In this document: piece after piece, positions 45,312 to 56,281 of the stretch
How positions within the stretch are numbered: position 1 is the first letter of the stretch
Layout: each line of letters starts with the position of its first letter
Assembly: GCA_033439255.1 (NCBI GenBank)
Contig: CM065878.1
Location: forward strand, 3,596,001 to 3,660,000
From: Hericium rajendrae
Lineage: Eukaryota > Basidiomycota > Agaricomycetes > Russulales > Hericiaceae
Length of the DNA: 64,000 nt
Direction: 5' to 3'
Notes under the pieces: generated by a model
Told to the model about the DNA's origin: nothing
The model's input: the letters and a program-made list of their open reading frames with translations, nothing else
Databases searched by the model: none
Position numbers and translations under genes: made by a program

Positions 45312-46900
45312 TCAGTTTGTAATCCATGGAACCTCGTACAGCACAAAGTCGTAATACTCCTGCTCCAACAGATTCTGGAACTCGGGCGCGAGGTCGTCTT
45401 GCCCGCTGGTCTTCTCCTTCGCATGGCCGGAGCGCGGCGAGAGATAGGAAAAGTGCTTTTGCAGGAGTTGGAGCGTTCTCTTGGTCGATTTGAGTTCAGG
45501 CTGGGAAAGAAGCTCAGCGAGAATGGAAAGTGACGATGTTCGCGGAGGCTTACTTTGATGATGAGACCAGTGTAGTTAGCTGGCAGGCCGTATCGTAGCA
45601 CGCTTTCGATGAATGAACGGACGATCTTCAGATGTACAAGCAGCTGGAATGCCTCCGAGAAGTTAATCCGGGACAGTCTGAGGAGTTCAGTCTGCGCCGT
45701 GACGTTCAGTTGCAGTACGGGGACGGATCTGGACGAGACGTACCCAGAGCTCTTTCTCCGTCGAGTCAGCCGTGGCGAGCTCCTCTCGCTCCTTTGCAAG
45801 CTGATCCTCGGAGAACTGGAAGTCTCTCACGACGTACCTGTCAAGATGTCAGCGGTTGTCTGAGATTCGATGTAGCACAGCAACGAACTTGTTCTCGCGA
45901 CACTTCTGAACGAACTCATCACGCACTCTCCGGAAGACGACGACGGTAAACAGGGTATATTCGTCATCGGACGCGATTGCGCTATGGGCACGTCAGGAAG
46001 ACGTCTCTCCGGAAGCACGGAAGGAACTTACTTCGCAGAACGGGGGACAACCATAGAGGTCAGCCGCTCGTACTTGGAATTCCATTCTTTCACAAGGTTT
46101 CTAAGGAGAGGCTTCTCGTGTCAAGATCATTTCGAGACAAGGCAAGTACCTACTTAGGAACCGCGATGACCATGGTCTCCAGGTACTCGGAGTCTTGGAT
46201 GAAGTGCTCCTTCGTCACGACATCAGCCAGCGACCGCACTGACAGGTTTCCTCTGAAACCCTTTTGGTAAGCGTATCCGGCACGAAACGCGCAAAACTCA
46301 CGTCTTCTTACGCTGTAGTTGCGTGAGGTACGTCTTAGCTTGATTGTAGCCGTTCAGCTTGTTCTTCATGACGTTGTCGATCGAACTCATTTCCTGTACA
46401 GAGATGAAACGTCTATTCTCTTGCTAGTCACGCTATGACGCACTTTGTTCAGGATGTCAATTATCTCCCGAAGACCACGCTGCACGCCGAATCTGCCCTC
46501 ATTCCATCGCCAGTCGCGGAGGAGATAGTCGTCCACGGGCTGCTCATTGACGAGGATGTGTTGTGCTAGCTTGCTGGAGTCGTTATTGCAGAGATTTCGT
46601 AAGGTGTCTACGATCTTGGCGACCGTGTTAGTGAAGAACGTGTCCTGCTTGATGAGGTCCTCCGATAGCGAAATCAGCGAAGCCAAGGTTCCAGTCTGCG
46701 TAATGGCGGCAATGTCAATGAGTGCTACAGCAGCGTTTCAGCGTGATCACCTTGAACGATGGGATGGCGAATTGGCTAATGTGGTTGCGCGGGAAAGACT
46801 TGGACTGTTGCGTGAATTTGGTGGTGACATCCTGCAGCATCCCCTCGGAGTCGGCATCCTGTGGGACGGCGATGAGCCAAGTGCTCTGATCAGACGGCAT
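45312..46900 (-). CDS. VMA5: V-type proton ATPase subunit C
   Basis: Stalk subunit that holds V1 on V0 and controls reversible disassembly of the vacuolar proton pump. From ATG 46900: MPSDQSTWLIAVPQDADSEG, LASLISLSEDLIKQDTFF, LNGYNQAKTYLTQLQRKKTG, SLADVVTKEHFIQDSEYLET, MVIAVPKNLVKEWNSKYERL, VVFRRVRDEFVQKCRENK, FVESVLRYGLP-like RSFIESVLRYGLPANYTGLI and the end YYDFVLYEVPWITN, TGA at 45314-45312. An in-frame ATG 57 bases upstream is possible, but the chosen one aligns with family starts. Short introns are in phase and no frame break is seen. Confidence 0.93.
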
Positions 46901-47102
46901 TGTAGAGCGAAATGAGAGCAGCAACCAGGTTTCGAGTGCACCCAGAATGGCAGGCATCCCACGGAGCCGCCGGTCCGCCAGCGCTAGTCCTGCTCGATAT
47001 ACAACTGCTACTTAAATACGGAGGGGCTGTCATGTCTACCTTTCTCTCATCCACTTTCAGAATTATCGGTCGTGCTTTTCTTCACCAGCTCAGCCAAGAC
47101 TA

Positions 47103-48302
47103 ATGTCCTCCAAAGTCCCCCTCTTCGTCTCCCCCAAAGAGCTCCAGGAGCTCAGGTCATCCTCGAACGTCGCGATCCTGGACGCGAGTTGGCATATGCC
47201 CACCTCCCCCGGAAGGCCGCGGAGGAATTTCTCGCGAAGCGTATTCCTGGAGCCCGCTTCTTCAGTGTAGATGATGTCGCGAGTCCCCATGAACTGGGAC
47301 TAAAGCACATGTTGCCCACCCCCCAGATTTTCGCCGAGGCTGTTGGTATGTTAGCTTCCTTCCTTGACGACTCGCCTTAGCCTAAATAATTCCTCAGAAA
47401 AACTCGGAATCACCCCGTCGTCTCGTGTCGTTCTGTGAGTGATCCTCAGTCCTTCCACGGCAATAATGTAGATCGTTGGTCTAGCTACGACTCGTCGGGC
47501 GTGTTCTCGTCCCCGCGCGGCTTGTTCACGTTCAAGGCCCTCGGCCACGAGAACGCTAGCATTCTCAACGGTGGTCTCCCCCGTTGGGAGGCAGAGGGGC
47601 TTCCCACGGAGAGTGGACCAGTCTCCGATGTCGCAAAGAGCGTCTATCCCCCTCCCATTGTCAATGAAGGCGTGATCAGAAGTAAGCTATTCAAACCGGT
47701 GATCCTGTCGCAGATAGTAACCATCTGTCAAGGCTACGCGCAGGTTGTCGGTAACTCAGCCTTCGACCTGTCTACCCAGCCAACTGCCGAGCTCGTGCTT
47801 GACGCACGACCCCGCGGACGGTGAGAGGATTGCGTCTTCGTCTCGTCAAGATGTGCATGGGCTTACTTGTTCTCGCTCAGCTTCACGGGCCAGGACCTGA
47901 GCCGCGTCCTGGATTAGAATCTGGCCACGTCCCTCGTTCCTTCTCTTTGCCATTCAACACCTTTCTTGAAGACCAATGCTGTCTCAGGGTCTACAGCTAC
48001 GTATACAACCCTTCTTTCCCCGGACGAACTGCGCCAGGCGCTCGTTCGTACCGTTGGAGAAGAACATGCGCAACAGATTGTTGAAGGCAAGAGGCCGGTG
48101 ATCACGACCTGCGGGAGCGGGATGACTGCCGCTATCCTCTGGCTTGGACTCAAGCTGATCTCAGACGCTACTCAGGTCGCCCTCTATGACGAGGTGAGTA
48201 TGGTTTCTCCCCGATTTTTCTTCGGTCACTAACATAGAATGATAGGCCTGGACGGGCTATGCCTCGAGGGCAGAGAGCAAGATAGACAAGGGTGAGAATT
48301 AG
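47103..48302 (+). CDS. TUM1: 3-mercaptopyruvate/thiosulfate sulfurtransferase
   Basis: Two-domain rhodanese that moves sulfur from mercaptopyruvate, feeding tRNA thiolation and persulfide metabolism. Reads MSSKVPLFVSPKELQELRSS, NVAILDASWHMP, EEFLAKRIPGARFFSVDDVA, SPHELGLKHMLPTP, EKLGITPSSRVVL, YDSSGVFSSPRGLFTFKALG, LNGGLPRWEAEGLPTESG, LDARPRGRFTGQDPEPRPGL, ESGHVPRSFSLPF, and the catalytic loop CGSGMTA, then LALYDE-like VALYDEAWTGYAS. Stop TAG at 48300-48302. The frame breaks at the C run 47207-47211: five C give PGRP, six would give SPRKAAEEF as in the family. No mitochondrial leader is obvious. Confidence 0.88.
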
Positions 48303-49622
48303 AGCCGCTGGGGGTGAGATCTTGGACCCAATGTAAACAAGTGCTCTATAAGGGTCATGCCATTGTATAAATATAGCTTGTGAGTCTAGCCCCTGACAGA
48401 CAAGAATGCTACTCTACGCTTCTCCATGTAACGTCTGCAAGGCTAGCCTGACAGCACAGATCCAGTGTCATGCATTGGGCTATGTGTAGTGCGACAGATC
48501 ATTCATACCTGCCGATTTCGCCAGTGCCGTCGCGCAATCATGGCTGGATCGATGTGCTTCAACGTTGTGGGTGACGATAAGTTGCAGCTGTTCCATATCC
48601 ATCCAGCTGGTGGAGTCATCTATGAGAGACCTTTCACGCCCACTTCTAAACCCCCCAGGGTAAGCCCGTATCTTAACTTTAATCGACGGACTTATGCACG
48701 TGTTATTCATCTATAAATGATCCCGCTATGAGTATCAGAGCTTCCCGCCTTGCCATGTAGTGTTCCTCGGGCGACTTACGGCATGGCAGCTGGCAGGCGG
48801 CGAAGGCATCCGCAGGAATAGCACTTCCGCATTCCGTACCCATTCCGTGCCCCTCTGAATATAACACGCTGTCATAGAACATGACCATCAGACCATGACT
48901 TCTCATTCGTGACAGGACTTGCAGCATGCAACCTTGCTGGGACAATCATTTCGACGCTGACGCTGAAACTGAAGAGCTGACACTTCAGATGCATGGTAAG
49001 CACTCCGAGGTACACTCCGAAGCCTCCGCCCGGCCCCGTTATATCTGTTTCGCTTCGTGAGGTATGTTATATCAGCTCAGTTCCATTCATGCGGGGATCA
49101 TCTATTTGCTGAAAATCACAGAATAAGCGTATGTTGACTCGCTCGGTCCATGTTCAAACGACGCGGTGGTCATCTTCGATCTGCAATCAGGGCGGCGGGC
49201 CCCGTTGATGAAACGGTTGAATTGATGTATTGCGGCTACTTTGCATGAAACGCTGCGTCACAGACCAGGTCGGTTATGTGGCACGTCGGCGCGAACCGTA
49301 CATCATACGCAGTCATTCGGCAATAACGTAGGGCGTACCTGGTCATTTAAACGTTTGACACATGGTTACCTCGTGAGCTTGCGCATCATGACGAAAAGAT
49401 AAAACGGCCCGTCTCAAAGGAATAAAGCAGTGTCACAGTCAGGGTTGGATGCGCAGGAGAGGAGTGTACGGACTATAGTACACATGGTTGAGCATGAAAC
49501 AGAAGACATGGTACGGGGCGTTGGTATACAGATGCGGTGGGGTCTAGAGGAGAGGATACGATACAATAAATGAACAAGTACAGATAAATAAATAGAGAAT
49601 CTCTGGGGTTGCCGCAAGACTC
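48303..49622. other. 1.3-kb intergenic region
   Basis: The largest gene-free stretch here, between TUM1 (forward) and an unknown reverse gene (convergent ends). I looked on both strands and see only short open frames without splice-consistent extension or family motifs; GC is lower than in the genes. No repeat or RNA gene recognised. Confidence 0.45.
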
Positions 49623-50190
49623 CTACAGCGACTGGGATGTGGTCTTCCGCATATCGTCCAGGACGGCCATGAACGGCGGCTCGTGGTCCTGCAACGGCTT
49701 GCCGGAGAGACAGGCGGGTCGAGCAGTGTATCGGACTTCTACACGGTGTTTCTTTCCTTTGCGGAGCAGCGTTGCCTGCCAACTGCAAGGGATGAGAATG
49801 CGCAACACAAAGACACGTTCGAAAAAAATACTCACCCCTCGGTCCAAAGAACGTTGTAGCCCTTGCTCCGCACCTCCTCCACAAACTGCCGCTGCGCAAA
49901 GAGCAGCACGTTTTGGAAGTCCTTCTCGTTCCGGACGTCGAACACGTATGTGCGGACGACGTCAGTCTCGTGCACATAGATAATGTCTAAATCTGCACCG
50001 GCGCACACGTCAGCTCAGCTGCGAAACTGCGAAACAACGCGCCTTGCCAGAGGCCACGCCGTGAACACGCGCACGCACCATCCTCCTGGTCATAGACGGC
50101 CACTGGATCGACATTCTTGCTATCGACGACCTCCCATGCACTTTCATGCTTCCGGGGAACGAAGACCGAGATCGCGTCGGCGAGACGCAT
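49623..50190 (-). CDS. hypothetical protein, about 140 residues
   Basis: Three exons on the reverse strand: MRLADAISVFVPRKHESAWE, VVDSKNVDPVAVYDQEDG; DLDIIYVHETDVVRTYVFDV, RNEKDFQNVLLFAQRQFVEE, VRSKGYNVLWTEG; and WQATLLRKGKKHRVEVRYTA with the end MRKTTSQSL. The phases at both introns agree (donor GTGCGT, acceptor CAG; donor GTGAGT, acceptor CAG), which supports a real gene. It is acidic to neutral, without signal peptide or membrane segment; alternating hydrophobic strands suggest a small alpha/beta fold. I recognise no family. Confidence 0.6.
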
Positions 50191-51237
50191 GGTAGTGTGC
50201 AGAGTAAGGGACGGAGGTCTACCTGGGGACCATTTAGAGTCAAAGAAGGCCGAATGCTTATAATAGGGCGGTCTCCTCGAGGCGCCGCAGAGGTGCACTG
50301 CCGCGCCGCAGCGCAATCGGTATCACGTTAGATATTGATTGCGCGGTCACAAAGAGTCATGGTTTCTCTTGCAATCAGATGGGCCAATGAGAGCTAGCGA
50401 ATGGCCGACGGCGACTGGATGACATACGTATATCCGTCGGCACCCCAGCGATCCGCACCGGGAATGGGCAGCTGCGAGCATGCTACTAGGAAAAGTCTCA
50501 TGCTTGGCCTGTGCCGAGCATTAGGTTCACACTTGGCGCAACCGAGGACTACGTGTACTCGCCGGCTACTCGGAAGGCAAAGCATGCGCCGTGTGTATCG
50601 ACTATCGGATTCAGGCCATCGGGTCGCAGTTGCGATGTCAAAGAAGCTGCGGAAACGTCTTTCGGTTGCATCCTGGGAGAGTCACAGACTAGCATAGATT
50701 GCGGAATCGATGTTCCCTCCTCGAGACGTGCGCAGGAGAGGCAAGGCCGCAAGCGGCTTCGGATCACTTGCCAGCGCTTGTCGATAGTTTTATCGAGTCA
50801 CAGCCACTGGGCACCTCCGCCGTTTAGCTTCGTGTCTCGTCAAAGCCATCGTCCATCGGCGTCCATCGCTGATGCTCGTGGAGCATCATTTAGATCTGCC
50901 AGTGAGTAGACCAGTCGCTGATATACTCTGTATCGCGTTCAGGGCAGCTGTACTGCATGGAGCATTCCATTAGAGTTTTGGATGTGAACCTGAGCTTGCG
51001 CATCTGAGCATCTCCGATCATCGGTCCATGTGTACTGACGTTGAACATACCTTACCGTAGGAGGATGGGATAGTTCACACGTAACATTCAACGAGTATAT
51101 CGGGCCCGAAAACACCGCAACATCTCATGACGTGAGGACTGGAATTAATGACATCAACGGTTGAAAAGCAAAGTTGCCCAAGGTAATGAAGCGTAAAAAA
51201 TCATGACGTGTTCGACTTGACTTGCAGGTCAGATCTT
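50191..51237. other. 1.0-kb intergenic region
   Basis: Upstream of the hypothetical gene and downstream of the Bim1-like gene. Forward open frames at 50400-50910 overlap one another and show no splice or domain support. I see nothing I can call. Confidence 0.45.
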
Positions 51238-52066
51238 TTACAGTATCGACAGAGCAAACGCGGCCACAACTCCGATGGCACCCGTGATACCCCCAGCGAC
51301 CAACGTCGAGGCACCATTCGAGCCGGAGGAGGTGCTGGTCGGAGACGACGCCGAACTGGAGCCGCTGCTGGTCCCCGACGCGCTGGTGCTGGCACTGGTG
51401 CTAGTCCCATTCGAGCACGAGATGTCCGACGGGATGTGGAAGTCGTTCGAGAGCGTCAGGTCAGTGCACTGCGAGCACGCGCGTCAGCAGCAGTCATGCA
51501 CGCGGCAGAATGCGACGAACCTGGAAGAGGTTGCCGTCCCCGCCGTTGAACTGGAACTGCAGGGTGACGTTCGCGCCGTTCTCGATGCCGCTGATGTTCG
51601 TGTTGCTGAGGTCGAGCGGGAAGCAGAAGATGCCCTCGCCGTTCGCCTGCACGAAGGGGAGGACAAACTGCGTCTGGTTGTTGGCGCCGTTGAAGTCGTT
51701 AAAGCTTGTCGGGTCTTGCTGCGTGGACACAGTAACACCAACTAAAAAAACACAATTACTTTTTGTCAATTGTTTTGGAAGCAGTTGCTACTTACTCGTC
51801 CACTGCGGGTGCTCGCTGTTAAGCGTGAAGAAGCCCCCGCTCAGAGGGAACTCGCTTCGGTTGCTAACAGCATGGACATAGTTGTCTGCAATATCCGCAC
51901 ATTAAGAACTGTTCACAGATGTCCCCGAACGATCTGAGAACGTACCACAGAACGTCGGTTCCTCGTCCTCAACGAAGGGCCCTCTTGGCACGGGGAACTG
52001 CATCTGGAAATGCGCAGCGACCACCGACACGAAACCAGCAAGAACAGCAGCGATGGCGAAACGCAT
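51238..52066 (-). CDS. Bim1-like (X325) copper-acquisition protein, GPI-anchored
   Basis: Secreted surface protein of the LPMO-like X325 family; in Cryptococcus neoformans Bim1 binds copper and helps Ctr1 import it. Signal peptide [18 protein letters not shown] is followed by a mature N-terminal His ([19 protein letters not shown]), the usual copper ligand. Further family blocks: [79 protein letters not shown] and [11 protein letters not shown] Ser/Thr/Gly-rich linker and hydrophobic end ([14 protein letters not shown]) fit a GPI anchor. Stop TAA at 51240-51238. ATG 52066 is chosen because it starts the signal peptide; one lies 27 bases upstream. TATAAAT sits about 70 bp upstream. Next gene on the same strand is a Ctr transporter. 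Confidence 0.85.
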
Positions 52067-52479
52067 GGCGATGTGTTTTGAGCTGAAAGTCAAAGAGGAT
52101 ATGGCCGGTAAAATTCAGTCGAGGGGGAAGTGAGATTTATATGACCATCTGCCACAATGCGAATCAGGAAGGGAGAAAAAGTTTTTTCTCCCTTGTTTGA
52201 CGGTGTTTCCTGCCTCAAAATGCACCTGGTTGAACCCAGTGCCTTTTTGCCAAGCTAAATTCTGTAGAGAAAAAGATTTTCGCTAATACCGTTGTCACCC
52301 GGGCATGGCTCAGCATGCAACAGCAAAAATTCATGCGCAGTGACAACTTGTGCGCGGCATGACGATCAGGGGACAGAAAATGCAGCAGTAATTTACATCG
52401 GAGGTGATGCATATGATGGTACAGATCGAAGTTACATGGAAGGTACACGAGGGGAAGACTGAGACAGGCCCAAAGTCCC
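52067..52479 (-). promoter_or_regulatory. Bim1-like promoter / Ctr 3' region
   Basis: Between two reverse genes of the copper pair. A minus-strand TATAAAT lies at about 52134-52141 and a 22-bp palindrome at 52171-52192. Confidence 0.5.
52171..52192. repeat. 22-bp palindrome
   Basis: Perfect 10-bp arms, GGGAGAAAAA and TTTTTCTCCC, around a two-base centre. It lies about 105 bp upstream of the Bim1-like ATG. It could be a binding site for a dimeric regulator, or a hairpin at the end of the Ctr transcript. Confidence 0.6.
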
Positions 52480-53155
52480 TCAATGCAGATGAACAGAACT
52501 AGTTCCAAAGCGTCCAAATAAAACTTCTCCCAAACCCAACCCGACGACGATTGAGATGAAGTATGCAGCCTGGAATGTCCTGCACCGCAATCATCAGTAT
52601 TCACAGGACTTGGCACATATCAACGTGCACCTTACATGACGGCCAGCATCAGAACATAGGCCATGAGTGCTTGCAATGCATAGAGAATGCCCCGCGCAAC
52701 ATCGTGAGATGCAATGAATGGGGCGATGACACGGACTCTCCGCGCGATAAAGCGTTCTCCGATAGACTTGTTGTTCTCTGATGACGGCTCGACCTCTATC
52801 TCGGGAGACTTCCTCCTCTCCTTATCGTCCAAAGGCTCAGTGTCTTCTGCAGATCTATCCATGTGCTCGACAGTGAGAGCCAGAGCGCTACACAAGTGGA
52901 TAGTAAATAAGAAGAGTCGATGGATCCAGCCGTGATCACCACGAACCTGCGGCGCCAGTGTGCCTGCATAACCCCGCGAGCAGCAGATAGCATGCGCTCG
53001 AGCAGGGCGAAGATAACCAATACCAGGCAAGCTCCCGCGATCGCACCATGGGAGCTGGGCTGGAGAGACTTAAAATAAAGGATATCGCCCCCAGTAAAGT
53101 GCAGATATGGGGTCATCATCACCATTTCTGGCGTGGATGCGTTCGAGTCGCCCAT
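52480..53155 (-). CDS. Ctr-family copper transporter
   Basis: Trimeric Cu(I) importer of the SLC31 family. Starts at ATG 53155: MGDSNASTPEMVMMTPYLHF, with a methionine cluster typical of the copper-binding N-terminus, but short. TM1 is GAIAGACLVLVIFALLERML; a charged loop follows (DDKERRKSPEIEVEPSSENN); TM2 is GILYALQALMAYVLMLAVM with the pore MX3M (MLAVM); TM3 is TFQAAYFISIVVGLGLGEVL with GxxxG. Stop TGA at 52482-52480. Three exons in phase, about 186 residues. The short N-terminus resembles low-affinity or vacuolar members, so plasma membrane versus vacuole is open. Same strand and next to the Bim1-like gene. Confidence 0.88.
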
Positions 53156-54324
53156 AGCTTGTGTCGTCAAAAACGAGTGCGAGCTAAATGGAAGAGGCGG
53201 CGCTTTATGTCGGCGCGATGGGGACGTATGTAGGAGGTGCAGGACGGATCGCAGTCGTACCGGACAGTGAATCTGATAGATGATGCGGGCGTCAAGGCGA
53301 GCGTCGCAGTGAAGTGGCCACAGCAACCGGGGCGTGGGAACGAATCCGATGCCGTCGGCACAACTCACACAAATATGCATAAACAAACTGTTCCGCTGCT
53401 CCGCAGCAACCGCCGTTTAGGACCAGGGGCGCGAGCTCAGAATTGTCCTATCATGGAATAGATACCCGCAAAGACTTCGCCTTACCTTTCTAAACAAGAA
53501 CGCATCATGAAGAAAAAGATGCAGATGATTGGAGAATCCCAGGATACGATAGCGACTCTTGAGCAAAAGGAGGCGGGCGAATACTGTGCTCGGAGGGACT
53601 CCCGTGCTGGAAAAACTGTTGTCCGTTGTCAACAAGAGGCAGCTAACGGGCAGCTGCAAGATGTCGCAGGGAATGAGGGAAAAAAAAGAACATCACGCGT
53701 AATCAATACGATGTTTGCGTGGGGGAACCCCGTTTCCTAGGGTGAGATTCCGAGGACAACGCTCTCACTCAACCCTGGGCATCGTTAGACGTGTGGGGAG
53801 ACTTTGTCGAAGAGAACGACCAGATACCAGCATGTTGCACCAGAGGATGGACACAATAACCATGCGATAGCCAGCCATGCCTAGGAAGCAAGCTTGTTGA
53901 GAACTACGCTCCCGCTTGCTCCAGGGCATGACCAGCTACTCAGATCGCAGGCATAGAACAAGACAGAACAGACCACATGCGATGGAATGGGACGGCGACA
54001 CCAAGAGATAGCGCATAGATGAAGGAGACATGACAACAGCGAATGGAAGATGGGGGAAAGAGGGAGGCACGCAGTCTGCGGCATTTCTGCTGGGCGAAAA
54101 GGCCTCAACGGGACCCCGAACAGCTCGATCCAGTGGTGCCTTCCCACGCCTCTGATGAGCCTTATCACGCGCCTTTCTCACGTCATCGTTTTGGGAATAG
54201 GCGCGTACGACTTGAAGTCGACATGACTTCGACGGGTCTCTGCTCACGGTGGTCCGCTTCATCCTTCCCCCTTCAATTCGGACTTCAGCAGCTGTAACAC
54301 CCTCGTTATCGATTCGCCATCGCT
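53156..54324. other. 1.2-kb divergent region, Ctr / rhodanese
   Basis: Upstream of both neighbours. Short open frames on both strands (53420-53740, 53880-54260) overlap and have no domain or splice support. I see no gene I can defend. Confidence 0.45.
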
Positions 54325-54993
54325 ATGTTACGTACCACGACACGTACGACTTATATCGCGCGGAGCGCACTCCGAGCGAGCGTAACAGTCGGCCCCAGCG
54401 CGTGCCCGCCGAGATACATGCTTTCCGTCAGCGCACGATTCAATTCGAGCCAACCGCCTCTTTCGGCCGAGGAGAAAGCTAAGCTCAAAGAGACTCTGGA
54501 TCGCCGCGACGCTCTGCAGAAGGACTGGGATGCACGGAGCTCAGTTACGATGAGGTGAAGCAACGTTCGTTGCAGCCCTCAGAGGTAAGATTCACAGTCA
54601 AGTTGTGGGCAGCTCCACTGACGGTCCGCGATCCAGATTGCTTGGCTCATCGACGTGCGTGAGCCGGACGAGGTGGTGCAGGGCTCCATCCCGTCCGCGG
54701 TCAACCTCCCGCTTTCGGTGCTCGCTTCTTCGTTGCAGCTCGATCCAGCCAAGTTTGAACAGCAATTTGGTTACAAAAAGCCTAAGCTCAATCAAGAAGT
54801 TGTTTTCTACTGTCGCAGTGGAAAGCGTAGCTCTACGGCCAGTGACGTTGCCAAGCGGAACGGATATTCAAAGTGTGTATCTTGCTTCGCACCTTTTGTC
54901 GACACGAATTGATAACGTCCGTGTCAAAGCATCTTCAACTACAAAGGCTCTTGGTTGGATTGGGTGCAGAGGGAAGGAAAATCGTCTACGTGA
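54325..54993 (+). CDS. mitochondrial single-domain rhodanese
   Basis: Thiosulfate sulfurtransferase-like protein. The N-terminus is an Arg/Thr/Ser-rich presequence (MLRTTTRTTYIARSALRASV, MLSVSARFNSSQPP). The rhodanese domain reads LSYDEVKQRSLQPSE, AWLIDVREPDEVVQGSIPSA, VNLPLSVLAS, and the active-site loop FYCRSGKRSSTASDVAKRNG; the last exon gives IFNYKGSWLDWVQREGKSST, TGA at 54991-54993. At about 54535 the frame of LQKDWDA does not join ELSYDEV; one more C (gcaCCGgag) would. Neighbour frataxin follows 241 bp downstream on the same strand. Confidence 0.85.
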
Positions 54994-55233
54994 TGTGTTG
55001 TGTATACACGAGATCCGTGCATGTATTCCCGGCCTTTCGAACTGCTTGTGTACATTTGTGTCGGTATATGGTGCCCGCATTTCAGCAGCTCAGTGACGCC
55101 AACAGCACGCAAGTTGATCTTATCTCGACGCGAGTCCCCGATTCCTCATCTCGGCGCGTCAGCTCGACTCAGATGCTGTGTGCACACTCTCACTACTACT
55201 CGACTGTGTCCAACGTCGACGTACCTTCCAGTC

Positions 55234-55925
55234 ATGCTTTCTAGAAACATCGCGCGAGTAGCACTTAAGCGATCCATAGTGCAAACCCGCCATATTTCCG
55301 TTCGCCACATTTCTGCACGACACGCGCCGTCCGTGACGCTTGCGCAGAGACGGCATTTCGCAACACCACCACCGCAGCTCAAACACAGGTCAGCAGTGCG
55401 GCTTCTGCGTTTTTGCTTTAGCTGATATTGTGTCCAGTGATCTCGATGTCGATGAGTACCATGCTCTTTCTGATGCGACCATGGACACGATGCTGGAGTC
55501 TCTGGAAACCCTACTGGACGAATTAGGTGACCCTCAGTACGAGGTTGAGTACCACGTACGTCGTCTCGACAGGCATCTTCACCCAAGGGCGCTGACGAAT
55601 TCCTCTGCCGCAGAGCGGTGTCTTGACCTTGAAATTGGGCAATCACGGAACGTACGTGATCAACAAGCAGCCACCGAACAAGCAGATCTGGTTGTCTTCG
55701 CCCTTCAGGTGCGTCCCCGGATCTCTCCTTTACGTAGCAGTACACGCTGATCACTGGTCTGTGGACAGCGGGCCAAAACGATATGACTATGCGGTGGAGA
55801 ACGACGACTGGTACTACGCACGAGACGGCCACTCCATGGGAGACTTGCTAAACACGGAACTGAGTCAAGTTCTGAAGCAAGATATCGATCTGGGTCTGCG
55901 CGATATCTCCAAGCAGGTCGCTTGA
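55234..55925 (+). CDS. YFH1: frataxin
   Basis: Mitochondrial regulator of Fe-S cluster assembly on Nfs1-Isu1. A basic presequence with repeated Arg-His-Ile-Ser units ([13 protein letters not shown]) ends near RRHFATPPP. The frataxin fold follows: [40 protein letters not shown] (acidic iron-binding helix), [39 protein letters not shown] (NKQIWLSSP is diagnostic), [20 protein letters not shown] and a final helix. Stop TGA at 55923-55925. Introns in phase and no frame break. Confidence 0.95.
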
Positions 55926-56281
55926 TGAGACGAGCGCGGCGGATGCGAAGGGCCCCCCACCCATGCGACTGTACATATTCAACCATCTAATGCAAGGGTA
56001 GCGCGAGGTTGTGCCGAGTATTTCTATTCTGACACACGGAAAACATATGACTGAACCATGTACCGACAACCAAAGCTGGTATTACAATAAATAAACGGAA
56101 TTGCTGAGCATAAAAAGCGTGTACTGGTCGTGACAATGTAATGCGAGAATGAAGAAAAGGCGGATGCATGGGAAACATGGATGGTGGATGTAGGAGTAAT
56201 AATGCTTCCTGGACTAGATGTTATTTTTGGGTCAGATCAGAGCTAATTGGTGCTGGAATTGACAGAGACTCACCTACTGCA
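55926..56281. other. intergenic, convergent ends
   Basis: Between frataxin (forward) and an unknown reverse gene. A/T-rich with AATAAA-like stretches, as expected of 3' regions. Nothing else. Confidence 0.5.

Noticed and set aside
48303-49622. Possible small gene in the 1.3-kb gap
   Set aside because: Open frames are short, overlapping and without splice-consistent continuation or family motifs.
52074-52085. GCTG-containing motif upstream of the Bim1-like gene as a fission-yeast Cuf1-type copper element
   Set aside because: The consensus is very degenerate, the match is almost at the ATG, and it occurs by chance often in this GC-rich DNA.
53417-54262. Overlapping short open frames between Ctr and rhodanese
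   Set aside because: They conflict across strands and frames, and none has a domain, a conserved-looking core or convincing splice sites.
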